Shown piece by piece: positions 1-5,969 of a stretch of 9,797 nt of DNA. Under the pieces are notes generated by a model. It ran no database searches. It saw nothing but the letters and a program-made list of their open reading frames with translations, and was not told the origin of the DNA. The stretch's first letter is position 1; the number at the start of each line of letters is the position of its first letter. Source of the stretch: Candidatus Bathyarchaeota archaeon. GTDB lineage: Archaea; Thermoproteota; Bathyarchaeia; 40CM-2-53-6; RBG-13-38-9. The position numbers and the translations under genes were made by a program. The stretch is from assembly GCA_030671315.1 (NCBI GenBank), contig DAOUZW010000029.1, positions 1 through 9,797 on the forward strand, given 5' to 3'.

Positions 1-41
1 GATATCGAACACTTTCACTTTCCTCTCTCGCCTAATATTCT

Positions 42-52
42 GATAGACTATC
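42..52. repeat. Interrupted palindrome GATAG-A-CTATC
   Basis: Two 5-nt arms (42-46 and 48-52) are exact reverse complements around a single A. The site lies 18 nt upstream of the small ORF at 71, so an operator is possible. Short palindromes occur often by chance in AT-rich DNA. Confidence 0.25.
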
Positions 53-70
53 TCTTATGGGGGGATATGT

Positions 71-223
71 ATGGCAGCAACAAGTATACATGAAAAGAGT
101 ATCAGAAGGATAGAATGCCTCTCCATGATAGTTACAAAAGACGGGAAAGGCTTCTACTGCAGAAAGTCCGGTGGACCCTGCACGTGTCCAGATTCTTTTA
201 GACGCCATCTGTTCAGAAAATAG
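71..223 (+). CDS. Possible small Cys-containing protein (50 aa), unknown function
   Basis: I do not recognise this protein. An ATG-to-TAG frame encodes 50 residues, basic at both ends (RR at 12-13, RRHLFRK at the C-terminus). Cysteines at 16, 30, 37 and 39 include a G-P-C-T-C-P turn, the kind of spacing that could hold a metal. A G-run (59-64) ends 6 nt before the ATG and is at best a poor Shine-Dalgarno. An 11-nt interrupted palindrome (42-52) and a T-rich stretch after the stop (256-281) would frame a small transcription unit. Against it: the ORF is short, there is no recognised family, and in frame 1 a second reading runs open from the window edge to 93 and overlaps it. It could be chance. 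Confidence 0.35.
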   Translation: MAATSIHEKSIRRIECLSMIVTKDGKGFYCRKSGGPCTCPDSFRRHLFRK

Positions 224-255
224 TTGACGTAAATTCTGGAGAAACCTTCAAAAAT

Positions 256-281
256 CTATTTTTATTATTCTTTTTTATTTT
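256..281 (+). terminator. T-rich terminator candidate
   Basis: A T-dominated stretch (runs of 5, 6 and 4 T broken by single A or C) follows the small ORF ending at 223 and precedes the promoter of the gene at 393. Archaeal RNA polymerase terminates at oligo-T tracts without needing a hairpin. The rest of 224-330 shows no gene or recognisable RNA. Confidence 0.4.
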
Positions 282-332
282 ATGATTCCAGCAAATATAT
301 CATAAGTAGCTGAACCAAGAAAATCCTTATTC

Positions 333-350
333 TTTATAGCGCACATGCGC
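333..350 (+). promoter_or_regulatory. TATA-like box with adjoining GC-rich inverted repeat
   Basis: TTTATAGC (333-340) is a reasonable archaeal TATA box. Initiation about 25 nt downstream would give a leader of roughly 30 nt before the ATG at 393. Directly after it, GCGCA and TGCGC arms (339-343 and 346-350) form an inverted repeat around CA. Its position, overlapping the TATA box and running towards the start site, suits a repressor operator. The TATAGCGC string recurs upstream of uvrC. Confidence 0.45.
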
Positions 351-392
351 ATATTCTGACCTTACTTTATCCAATACAGAGCTGGATGGGAT

Positions 393-1346
393 ATGAAGTC
401 AGGATCCAAATATGATGTTGAGTTAATTAGTTTAGAACAGAAAGATGAATTGATGAAGAAATATTCTAAAAATATTCACTATGAAGAGAGAGCTGACATT
501 TACGGGTGTTGCATAAAACTTCTAACTAATCTTAAATATGTCAAAGAGCGATGGGAAGAAAACTTCTACCCCATGTCTAATCATGTAAGATCTCATGGCC
601 GACTAGTAGTTATAGAAGAAAAAGACAAACCATTAACAGTTCTTTATGATCCTTTATCGAAGACAGCTTTCTTGATCAACGTGGATTACTATGGTTGGGT
701 CAAATCACTTGCTTTGGCTACTGCAAGCGATATACTTGAAGATGAACATGGTATAAACAGTGTACATGGAGCTTGTATAGACCTAGATGGTAAAGGTATA
801 TGTTTAATCGCACCCTCGGGAACTGGAAAAACAACACACACTTACGGCATGCTTCGCATACCACAAGTCAGAATACTATCTGATGATTGGTTTTTTGTCA
901 GATTACAAGGTGAAAATGCTCTCTCATATGGTTCTGAAAAAAACTTCTATACACCTGCAGATGTAGCTCAAGCATGGAATGAATATAAACAACTAGTTGA
1001 AAACGCATACATCGATCCGCAAGGCAGAGCAATACTTAACGTTAGATGGATAATAGGCAAAGGCAGAGTTGTCCCCTTTTCAACAATTAGAAAGGTAATA
1101 ATCCTCAAACGGGATCCCACAGACAGTAGAATCACCAGAACAATAAATACTGATGAAGCGCTTGAATTCTTGGAGAAAGAGCGCTTCTGCAATCCGCACC
1201 TTCTAGTTAGATCAGATAGAAAAAAGAATCTTAGAAATCAATTCTTCAAGAAATTCCTAGATCGTACAGAAACATACATGGTAAATGCGACTCCACCACC
1301 TCGTGAAACCAATGATGTGATAAAAGAAATCTGCGTAAAATCCTGA
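393..1346 (+). CDS. HPr kinase/PEPCK-like P-loop protein
   Basis: This is a 317-aa soluble protein with the nucleotide-binding core of the HPr kinase/PEP carboxykinase fold. H125 lies in a V-H-G-A segment. It is followed by a P-loop, A-P-S-G-T-G-K-T-T (140-148), close to the GLSGTGKTT of ATP-dependent PEPCK. A strand ending in S-D-D-W (163-166) follows, whose paired aspartates match the metal-binding acidic motif of that superfamily. Residues 1-110 form an unrecognised N-terminal domain. The C-terminal third is basic and has a P-P-P-R-E motif (301-305) before a final helix. The family includes HPr Ser kinase/phosphorylase and many uncharacterised archaeal relatives. No HPr or PTS gene is visible here, so the substrate is unknown. 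The next gene starts about 40 nt downstream on the same strand, suggesting co-transcription. The ATG is the first usable in-frame start; an ATG at 386 is out of frame and stops quickly. Confidence 0.7.
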   Translation: MKSGSKYDVELISLEQKDELMKKYSKNIHYEERADIYGCCIKLLTNLKYVKERWEENFYPMSNHVRSHGRLVVIEEKDKPLTVLYDPLSKTAFLINVDYYGWVKSLALATASDILEDEHGINSVHGACIDLDGKGICLIAPSGTGKTTHTYGMLRIPQVRILSDDWFFVRLQGENALSYGSEKNFYTPADVAQAWNEYKQLVENAYIDPQGRAILNVRWIIGKGRVVPFSTIRKVIILKRDPTDSRITRTINTDEALEFLEKERFCNPHLLVRSDRKKNLRNQFFKKFLDRTETYMVNATPPPRETNDVIKEICVKS

Positions 1347-1388
1347 GTTATTCCACGTAAAGGAAAGTAATCTCTACAGTGGTACTTG

Positions 1389-2051
1389 ATGATCTTACCG
1401 CTTACCGAGGAATTAAGAAATCGATATCCTGGCCTTCAAGCCCTTGTATCGTACATTGATGATGTTAAAGTGGCAAAGAGTGGAGATGACTTAGAAGTTT
1501 TTAGTCAAGAGATCTTCTCAGAAGTCAAGAATAAATATACACTTGATAATCTGAAGGATGCTCCAATTTTTAGATCTTATCGAGATTTTTTCTGGCGTGT
1601 AGGAATAGATCCAACCAAAGTAAGACCTGCAGCCGAGGCACTAATAAGAAGAATATTGGCAGGAAAAACAATACCCAGAATAAATAATGTTGTAGATTCT
1701 TACAATCTAGCTTCTATTAAAACTGAAGTCGCTCTTGCAGCTTTCAACCGAGACGAATTGATAGGTGATTTAATGATGAGACAATCAAAAGTAGGTGAAA
1801 AATTTTTTGGAATAAGTATGGATCACCCTGCAACATTAACTGGTTCAGAAGTTGTAATCGCAGACTCAGAGAAGCTAGTTGCTATTTATCCGCATAGAGA
1901 TGCTGACATATCAAAAGTCACCAACTCTACAAAAAATATTCTACTTCTAATTTGTGGAGTTCCAGGAATTGATATAACGATACTAAATAATGCCAGAGAG
2001 CATGCTGAAAAATATATTACAAAATTCTGTGGCGGAAAAAATATGCAATGA
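1389..2051 (+). CDS. Solo B3/B4 domain protein (PheRS-beta editing-domain homologue)
   Basis: This 220-aa protein matches the B3/B4 domain of phenylalanyl-tRNA synthetase beta as a free-standing unit (COG3382/PF03483 type). The hallmark is the run from Y64-R65 through G72-I-D-P, R79-P and E83-A-L to the P96 segment, V101-V-D and Y105-N. A later Y-P-H-R-D-A-D stretch (167-173) before the C-terminal helix also fits. In PheRS this domain hydrolyses mischarged Tyr-tRNA(Phe). Solo versions are presumed to act in trans on mischarged tRNAs or related aminoacyl esters, but the substrate of this one cannot be read from sequence. I chose ATG 1389 over the in-frame TTG immediately before it (1386), with a GTGGT stretch about 5-10 nt upstream as a possible ribosome site. 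It follows the P-loop gene by 42 nt and is probably in the same transcript. It ends at a T-run and a stem-loop. Confidence 0.82.
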   Translation: MILPLTEELRNRYPGLQALVSYIDDVKVAKSGDDLEVFSQEIFSEVKNKYTLDNLKDAPIFRSYRDFFWRVGIDPTKVRPAAEALIRRILAGKTIPRINNVVDSYNLASIKTEVALAAFNRDELIGDLMMRQSKVGEKFFGISMDHPATLTGSEVVIADSEKLVAIYPHRDADISKVTNSTKNILLLICGVPGIDITILNNAREHAEKYITKFCGGKNMQ

Positions 2052-2088
2052 AATGATTTTTTCTACAAAAGAAAAAAAAGAATGTTAA

Positions 2089-2117
2089 AAATAGTTTAGT
2101 GATGTAGTAAACTATTT
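2089..2117. terminator. Bidirectional stem-loop terminator candidate between convergent genes
   Basis: AAATAGTTTA (2089-2098) and TAAACTATTT (2108-2117) are perfect 10-bp complements around a 9-nt loop. T-rich DNA follows on the plus side (2115-2124), and eight T follow on the minus strand (complement of 2072-2079). The 3' arm covers the stop codon of the minus-strand gene (2112-2114). A further T6 at 2057-2062 comes just after the plus-strand stop. This looks like a shared terminator for the B3/B4 gene and the desulforedoxin-like gene. Confidence 0.6.
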
Positions 2118-2303
2118 CTTTTTCTTAGCCGTTTTCTTTTTAGTTGTTTTTTTCTTGGGTTTCTTTTTAGCTGGTTTCTTCCTTGTTTTTTTCATGGGTT
2201 CTCCGCAACATATCACATCGCATTTCGCACAACCACAGACTTCATCTACGACACATACAACTCCACATGCGTTACATTCGTATCTGTCACCTTTAGATGT
2301 CAA
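2112..2303 (-). CDS. Desulforedoxin-like metal-binding mini-protein with lysine-rich tail
   Basis: This is a 63-aa protein in two parts. Residues 1-37 resemble desulforedoxin or the N-terminal domain of desulfoferrodoxin: G-D-R-Y-E-C10-x2-C13-G, then V-I-C32-C33-G-E-P-M37. In those proteins the four cysteines hold one Fe(S-Cys)4 centre used in electron transfer. Here four extra cysteines (17, 23, 25, 28) sit between the pairs, including C-G-C-A-K-C, so a second metal or a zinc-ribbon role is possible. Residues 38-63 are a low-complexity tail with 17 Lys and 1 Arg out of 26, like a histone H1 tail, suggesting nucleic-acid or membrane-phosphate contact. The start is TTG, chosen because a perfect GGAGGT (2311-2316) lies 7 nt upstream. 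A TATA-like CTTAAATA (2341-2348) precedes it. It is divergent from dodecin. Confidence 0.72.
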   Translation of the reverse strand: MTSKGDRYECNACGVVCVVDEVCGCAKCDVICCGEPMKKTRKKPAKKKPKKKTTKKKTAKKKK

Positions 2304-2310
2304 TTTAATA

Positions 2311-2348
2311 ACCTCCAGAAATATTCTCGATCTTTTTCTGTATTTAAG
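2311..2348 (-). promoter_or_regulatory. Promoter and Shine-Dalgarno of the desulforedoxin-like gene
   Basis: On the minus strand, CTTAAATA (2348-2341) is a good TATA box. Initiation about 25 nt downstream would fall near 2318, just ahead of GGAGGT (2316-2311). That ribosome site sits 7 nt before the TTG start at 2303 and is what decides the start codon. Confidence 0.5.
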
Positions 2349-2416
2349 ACATTTTGTATATCCTAATTATCAATAGATAAAGAAAAAATGAGAAATCGAC
2401 ATTTCACAAAGGAAAG

Positions 2417-2451
2417 AAATATAGCGTAAATCCAATTCACTATATTTGGTG
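2417..2451 (+). promoter_or_regulatory. Dodecin promoter (TATA box) and GGTG ribosome site
   Basis: AAATATAGCG (2417-2426) is TATA-like. A start about 25 nt downstream would leave a leader of roughly 10 nt. GGTG (2448-2451) lies 5 nt before the ATG at 2457 and matches the archaeal anti-SD complement. TATAGCG is shared with the promoters at 335 and 8429. Confidence 0.45.
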
Positions 2452-2456
2452 TTTAT

Positions 2457-2660
2457 ATGGCAATAGTAAAAATTTTGGAACTAGTGGGAAGTTCAAGTAA
2501 TAGCTGGGATGATGCAGTTAAAAATGCATTGACAGAAGCATCGAAAACTGTAGAACATATTGTTGGAATAGATGTTCTAGGATTCAAGGCTGAGGTTACA
2601 GACAATAAAATTGCAAATTATAAAGCACATGTAAAAGTTGCCTTCTCAGTAGAAAGATAA
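2457..2660 (+). CDS. Dodecin family protein
   Basis: This 67-aa protein has the dodecin layout: beta strand (V-K-I-L-E-L-V-G), S-W-D-D-A-V helix with T31-V, and two more strands ending V-K-V-A-F. Dodecins assemble as hollow 12-mers that store or buffer flavins, and some also bind CoA. In Halobacterium dodecin the isoalloxazine ring is sandwiched by Trp36 and contacted by Gln55. Aligned by eye, these positions are G37 and K56 here, so classic paired-flavin binding is doubtful and another ligand is possible. W17 is in the first helix and does not substitute for it. The gene stands alone with its own TATA box and is followed by a T-rich stretch. MeaB lies 182 nt downstream on the same strand, so a functional link to CoA or B12 chemistry is only suggestive. 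Confidence 0.85.
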   Translation: MAIVKILELVGSSSNSWDDAVKNALTEASKTVEHIVGIDVLGFKAEVTDNKIANYKAHVKVAFSVER

Positions 2661-2710
2661 ACTCAGATTGGCAAAATACAATAATGAAAATAACAATTAA
2701 TTGATAAAAA

Positions 2711-2730
2711 ACTTCCTTTATCCCTTTTTT
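2711..2730 (+). terminator. Pyrimidine/T-rich terminator candidate after dodecin
   Basis: A C/T tract ending in six T (2725-2730) lies 50-70 nt past the dodecin stop and before the meaB promoter region. It fits an archaeal oligo-T terminator. The remainder of 2661-2842 shows no gene. Confidence 0.4.
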
Positions 2731-2765
2731 GGAATAATTATCGTCCACTTGAGTTCTGAAATAGT

Positions 2766-2835
2766 TTGTATATTAAAACAATTGAAATTTAGCATGGTTA
2801 TTGAATATCATTTGTATCCTCAGATTCGAAAGGAG
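2766..2835 (+). promoter_or_regulatory. meaB promoter candidate and Shine-Dalgarno
   Basis: TTGTATATTAAAA (about 2766-2777) is TATA-like and would place transcription start near 2797. AGGAG at 2831-2835 is 7 nt before TTG 2843. That spacing makes 2843 the translation start rather than the upstream in-frame TTG at 2801. Confidence 0.45.
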
Positions 2836-2842
2836 ACTATCC

Positions 2843-3628
2843 TTGCCTAAGAGCAGAGAAATATCAGAAATGGTCGATCAATTGCTGGCTGGAGATCGAA
2901 AAGCAGCCGCCAAACTCATGACCATAGTAGAAAATGAAGAAGCGATTGCAAAATCAATTACAAAAAAGCTCGAACCTCACATAGGTCGAGGATATAATAT
3001 TGGTGTTACCGGGCCATTAGGAGCAGGCAAGAGTACCATAATAGACGCTATAGTGAAGGAGTATAGAAATAAAAAGCAGAAAATCGGTGTCTTAGCAGTT
3101 GATCCATCAAGTGAGTTTACAGGTGGAGCTTTACTAGGAGATAGAATTAGACAGAAAAGTAGCATTGGAGACGAAGAAGTATTCTTTAGGAGTATCTCCA
3201 CTAGAGGTTGCCTTGGTGGTCTATCAAGGTGTGCCAATGATGTTGCAAATATACTTGATGCTTATGGAAGCAATATTATTCTGATCGAAACAATTGGAGC
3301 AGGGCAATCTGATATTAATGTAGCTAGAATTGCTCAAACAACTATTCTTGTGCTCACACCGGCTGTCGGCGATGATATACAATTAATGAAAAGTGGAATA
3401 ATCGAGGTCGCCGATATATTCGTTATCAATAAGGCTGATCTCCCTGGATCAGAAATTCTTGAGGCCATGCTTAAAGCTAGTCCACCAAAGAATAGCTGGA
3501 ATAGACCAGTCATAAAGACTATTGCACGAAAAGGTGAAGGAATTTTAAAATTAATTGATGCGATTGAACAGCATCGCAAATATATCAAATTAAAGTCGAT
3601 AAAAAAAAGTAAGAAAAAGACATTATAA
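2843..3628 (+). CDS. meaB: MeaB/ArgK-type G-protein chaperone of a B12-dependent mutase
   Basis: This 261-aa GTPase is of the MeaB/ArgK/MMAA family. It uses GTP hydrolysis to gate adenosylcobalamin loading and protect acyl-CoA mutases. Motifs in order: P-loop G-P-L-G-A-G-K-S-T (57-65), V-D-P-S-S (86-90), a G-G-A-L-L-G-D-R-I segment (94-102), F-F-R-S with S-T-R-G (114-122), switch E-T-I-G-A-G-Q (149-155), and base-recognition N-K-A-D (196-199). TTG 2843 was chosen for its AGGAG 7 nt upstream. Relatives run about 310-330 aa. This one ends soon after the conserved H-x-K-Y-I (244-248) with a Lys-rich tail, so the C-terminal helical dimerisation arm is missing. No continuation was seen in other frames. 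It is convergent with the mutase operon, its obvious client. Confidence 0.9.
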   Translation: MPKSREISEMVDQLLAGDRKAAAKLMTIVENEEAIAKSITKKLEPHIGRGYNIGVTGPLGAGKSTIIDAIVKEYRNKKQKIGVLAVDPSSEFTGGALLGDRIRQKSSIGDEEVFFRSISTRGCLGGLSRCANDVANILDAYGSNIILIETIGAGQSDINVARIAQTTILVLTPAVGDDIQLMKSGIIEVADIFVINKADLPGSEILEAMLKASPPKNSWNRPVIKTIARKGEGILKLIDAIEQHRKYIKLKSIKKSKKKTL

Positions 3629-3667
3629 ATTCAAGAGCACGTGCTGCATTTCATTCAATCAGTATTA

Positions 3668-3694
3668 CGTAAAAAAATGGTTACAATTTTTACG
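3668..3694. terminator. Bidirectional stem-loop terminator candidate between meaB and mutase operon
   Basis: CGTAAAAA (3668-3675) and TTTTTACG (3687-3694) are exact 8-bp complements around an 11-nt loop. The A-run and T-run supply oligo-T on both transcripts. The 3' arm contains the stop codon of the mutase small subunit (3690-3692). Just upstream lies a perfect 10-nt palindrome, AGCACGTGCT (3636-3645), whose role is unknown. Confidence 0.55.
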
Positions 3695-4094
3695 AGTATG
3701 TACACTTCCTAAAACATTCCACGATTTCTTTAAGGGTTGAACCAGGAGAAAAGACCTCGTAAACGCCGTGTTTATCTTTTAAATCGTTTGCTTCATTCAT
3801 TGGTATTATCCCTCCACATACAACAGGAACCTCAATTTTTTTCTCTCGCAGTTCTTTCATGAGTTCGGGAATCTTGACGTGATGCGTTCCCTCCATGGAG
3901 CTAATTCCGATAGCATCAACGTCCTCTTCTTCTGCTGATTTTACAATCTCATCTTGGAATCGAGATGCGCCAAGGTATATGACTTCCATTCCAGCATCAC
4001 GTAAAGCAGCAGCGATGACCTTCAATCCTCTATCATGAACATCGACACCAACTTTAGATAATAGAATCCTTATTTTCTTGCTTTTCTTTCTCAT
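3690..4094 (-). CDS. Acyl-CoA mutase small subunit, cobalamin-binding domain
   Basis: This 134-aa stand-alone B12-binding subunit corresponds to the C-terminal domain of one-piece methylmalonyl-CoA mutases. The motif D18-x-H20-x-x-G23 (V-D-V-H-D-R-G) supplies the His that replaces dimethylbenzimidazole as the lower cobalt ligand. A following strand with I-S-S-M (64-67) and the G94-G95 turn (V-C-G-G-I-I-P) complete the Rossmann-like cobalamin cradle. It is the promoter-distal gene of a two-gene operon: the large subunit ends at 4108, directly upstream. I chose the ATG at 4094 because an AGGAAG lies 9 nt before it. The ATG at 4103 would add three residues, but that same AGGAAG abuts it. The large-subunit stop and this start are nearly contiguous, so the two are likely translationally coupled and made in equal amounts. 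Confidence 0.92.
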   Translation of the reverse strand: MRKKSKKIRILLSKVGVDVHDRGLKVIAAALRDAGMEVIYLGASRFQDEIVKSAEEEDVDAIGISSMEGTHHVKIPELMKELREKKIEVPVVCGGIIPMNEANDLKDKHGVYEVFSPGSTLKEIVECFRKCTYS

Positions 4095-4107
4095 TTTCAA
4101 CATCTTC

Positions 4108-5859
4108 CTAATCTAGATGTGGCCACTCACCATAGACATCCCAAAAAACCTGATACATTTCACCATTTGTAACATTGGCTTTCGCCGCCTTAATTGCATA
4201 TGGTGTGACATTAACGCCCTTCTGGCAGGCTTTTCTAAATTCTCCTAGTGTCTCTTCTACTGCTTTCTGGTTACGATTTTTTCTGACTCGCTTAACAGCA
4301 TCAATTTCAGCATCTTCCTGCTCCAATTTGACTCTGCATACCTCAAAATCTCCAATCTTACTTTTGAACAGATTAACACCGACGATAGGAATATCTCCAC
4401 GTTCAATAGCAAGTTGTGTTTGATAACTTGTCTGAGATATTTCTCTCCGAGGTATTCCAGCTTCAGTATAAGCTAGCATTCCACCAGCTTTATCGATTCT
4501 ATCAAAATAACGCCATATTTCCTCCTCAACTTGGTCCGTTAACCATTCAACGTAGTATGATCCACCAAGCGGGTCTATCACGTTTGGAACTCCACTCTCA
4601 TGATAAATTATGTGTTGAGTTCTCAATGCTAACTTAGCTGCTGCTTCAGTAGGGAGTCCTAAAGCTTCATCATATGAATCTGTGTGCAGAGACTGTGTAC
4701 CTCCTATAATAGCGGCTAATGAGTGAATAGTAGCTCGTACAATGTTATTGAGAGGCTCTTGAGCTGTCAATGCGGAACCGCCTGTTTGAGTATGAAATTT
4801 GAATATAAGCGATCGAGCCTTTTTTGCACCGTATCTTTCTTTCAGAATTTTGGCCCAGACTCTTCGCATAGCTCTAAACTTTGCAATTTCTTCAAACAAA
4901 TTGTTGTAAGCATTCATAAAGAAGGATATTTGTGGAGCAATATCATCTATATGCCATCCTCTGCTTAATGTTTCATCTATGAAGACTGTGGCATCTGCAA
5001 GTGTGAAAACTGCTTCTTGGATAGCGTTTGATCCTGCTTCTCTGATATGGTAACCGCTAACGTTGATTCCATACCATTTGGGTGTATGTTTCATACAAAA
5101 TTCCTGTAAGTCAACTGCAAGTTTTACAGATGGTTTAAGTGGGAGTGGAGGGTTTCCGACATGGAATAACCATAAAGGATCATTTTGAGTGGTGCCTCGA
5201 AGGTTTTTCCTTGGGATGCCTTGTTTATCAGCCATTGCAATATACATTGCATATGTTGGTAAACCTAGGAAATGAGTAACTACGGATGTCGATAACCGGC
5301 CTATTGGGAGGTCTTTAAAAATTCTTTCAAGAGCTTCGATCGATGATATTGAGGCACCGCCCTGTCCTACTTCACCTCTCATTCTTGGATCATCCGCATC
5401 GAAACCATAGATTGTAGGAGAATCTAGAGCTAGATTTAGACCAGTCTCTCCTTCCTTTACTAGAAATTTGAAACGCTCGTTGGCGTCTTCACCTGTTCCA
5501 AAACCGCTTAGAAGTCTGACTGTCCAAGGTCTTCCTCGATACATTGTAGGGTAAACTCCGCGTGTGAATGGATAGATGCCAGGAAAACCGAGCTTCTTCA
5601 GATAATCGAAATCTTCTATATCGGTTGGATCGTAAATCGATTTAAGAGGAATTTTTGAGGGAGTTGTTTTTGGAGCTTTATCCTTTATTTTTGTGTCTCT
5701 GATCCATTTGTCATAGGTTTTTTTCCATTTTTTACGAGCTTGTTTGATTTCAGTGCTTTTACTTCTCTTTGGCAATGTTTGTTTTTCAACTCCGTCGTAA
5801 GCTCTTAATGAACTTATGATTCCAATTCTCATTAAAGATATAGTTAACTCATACCTCAT
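4108..5859 (-). CDS. B12-dependent acyl-CoA mutase large (catalytic) subunit, atypical substrate pocket
   Basis: This 583-aa protein is the TIM-barrel catalytic subunit of the methylmalonyl-CoA mutase family, which carries out radical 1,2-rearrangement of acyl-CoAs with adenosylcobalamin. CoA-channel residues are conserved: Y103-P-T-M-Y, R110-P-W-T and R115. So are the catalytic Y270-H271 (S-G-Y-H-I-R-E-A-G), Q225-N-D, H356-T-Q-T-G-G and S390-L-H-T. The positions matching Propionibacterium Tyr89 and Arg207, which hold the methylmalonyl carboxylate, are L117 and G235. The usual K-E after Q-N-D is replaced by a hydrophobic P-L-W-L-F stretch. Isobutyryl-CoA mutases carry Phe/Gln and 2-hydroxyisobutyryl-CoA mutase Ile/Gln there, so neither fits. 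The true substrate is unknown. The first ~75 residues are a Lys-rich extension. ATG 5859 has a GAGATG upstream; ATG 5832 and TTG 5775 are alternatives. Confidence 0.88.
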   Translation of the reverse strand: MRYELTISLMRIGIISSLRAYDGVEKQTLPKRSKSTEIKQARKKWKKTYDKWIRDTKIKDKAPKTTPSKIPLKSIYDPTDIEDFDYLKKLGFPGIYPFTRGVYPTMYRGRPWTVRLLSGFGTGEDANERFKFLVKEGETGLNLALDSPTIYGFDADDPRMRGEVGQGGASISSIEALERIFKDLPIGRLSTSVVTHFLGLPTYAMYIAMADKQGIPRKNLRGTTQNDPLWLFHVGNPPLPLKPSVKLAVDLQEFCMKHTPKWYGINVSGYHIREAGSNAIQEAVFTLADATVFIDETLSRGWHIDDIAPQISFFMNAYNNLFEEIAKFRAMRRVWAKILKERYGAKKARSLIFKFHTQTGGSALTAQEPLNNIVRATIHSLAAIIGGTQSLHTDSYDEALGLPTEAAAKLALRTQHIIYHESGVPNVIDPLGGSYYVEWLTDQVEEEIWRYFDRIDKAGGMLAYTEAGIPRREISQTSYQTQLAIERGDIPIVGVNLFKSKIGDFEVCRVKLEQEDAEIDAVKRVRKNRNQKAVEETLGEFRKACQKGVNVTPYAIKAAKANVTNGEMYQVFWDVYGEWPHLD

Positions 5860-5875
5860 ATTTCATCTCTGAAAA

Positions 5876-5907
5876 GAGGAGGATCGATGAATAGTAAATC
5901 ATATTGA
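5876..5907 (+). other. Possible six-codon mini-ORF with strong Shine-Dalgarno
   Basis: GAGGAGG (5876-5882) lies 4 nt before an ATG (5887) that opens a six-codon frame (M-N-S-K-S-Y) ending in TGA at 5907. It sits in the divergent gap upstream of the ABC ATPase gene and could act as a leader peptide. No TATA box was found that would clearly place it in the transcript, so it may be chance. Confidence 0.2.
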
Positions 5908-5969
5908 TTTGAACTGAAGCTGTGTTCAGACCATCTCAATATTTCTAGCCTAAGGAGTAGACAGAGCAT

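Noticed and set aside
1..18. Possible minus-strand gene start (GTG at 18 or 12, GAGAGG upstream) running off the left edge
   Set aside because: At most six codons are visible, and no clear TATA box lies upstream.
1..93. Plus-strand frame 1 is open from the window edge to a TGA at 93, possibly the 3' end of an upstream gene
   Set aside because: Only 30 codons, no recognisable motif, and it overlaps the small ORF at 71. It cannot be judged without sequence to the left.
2155..2376. Plus-strand ORF of 73 codons opposite the lysine-rich protein
   Set aside because: Phe/Leu-rich shadow of the Lys codons on the other strand. The minus-strand gene has a perfect Shine-Dalgarno, a family match and a TATA box.
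2801..2842. Longer MeaB starting at TTG 2801
   Set aside because: The extra 14 residues match nothing in the family, and the AGGAG at 2831-2835 lies inside that extension, ideally spaced for TTG 2843.
2794..2850. 18-codon ORF starting ATG 2794 as a leader peptide for meaB
   Set aside because: No Shine-Dalgarno, and it overlaps the real start in another frame; most likely chance.
4175..4968. Three plus-strand ORFs opposite the mutase large subunit
   Set aside because: Shadows of a strongly conserved minus-strand gene; no motif and no ribosome sites.
4108..5859. Straight annotation as methylmalonyl-CoA mutase
   Set aside because: The carboxylate-binding Tyr and Arg are replaced by Leu and Gly, so only the broader acyl-CoA mutase family call is supported.
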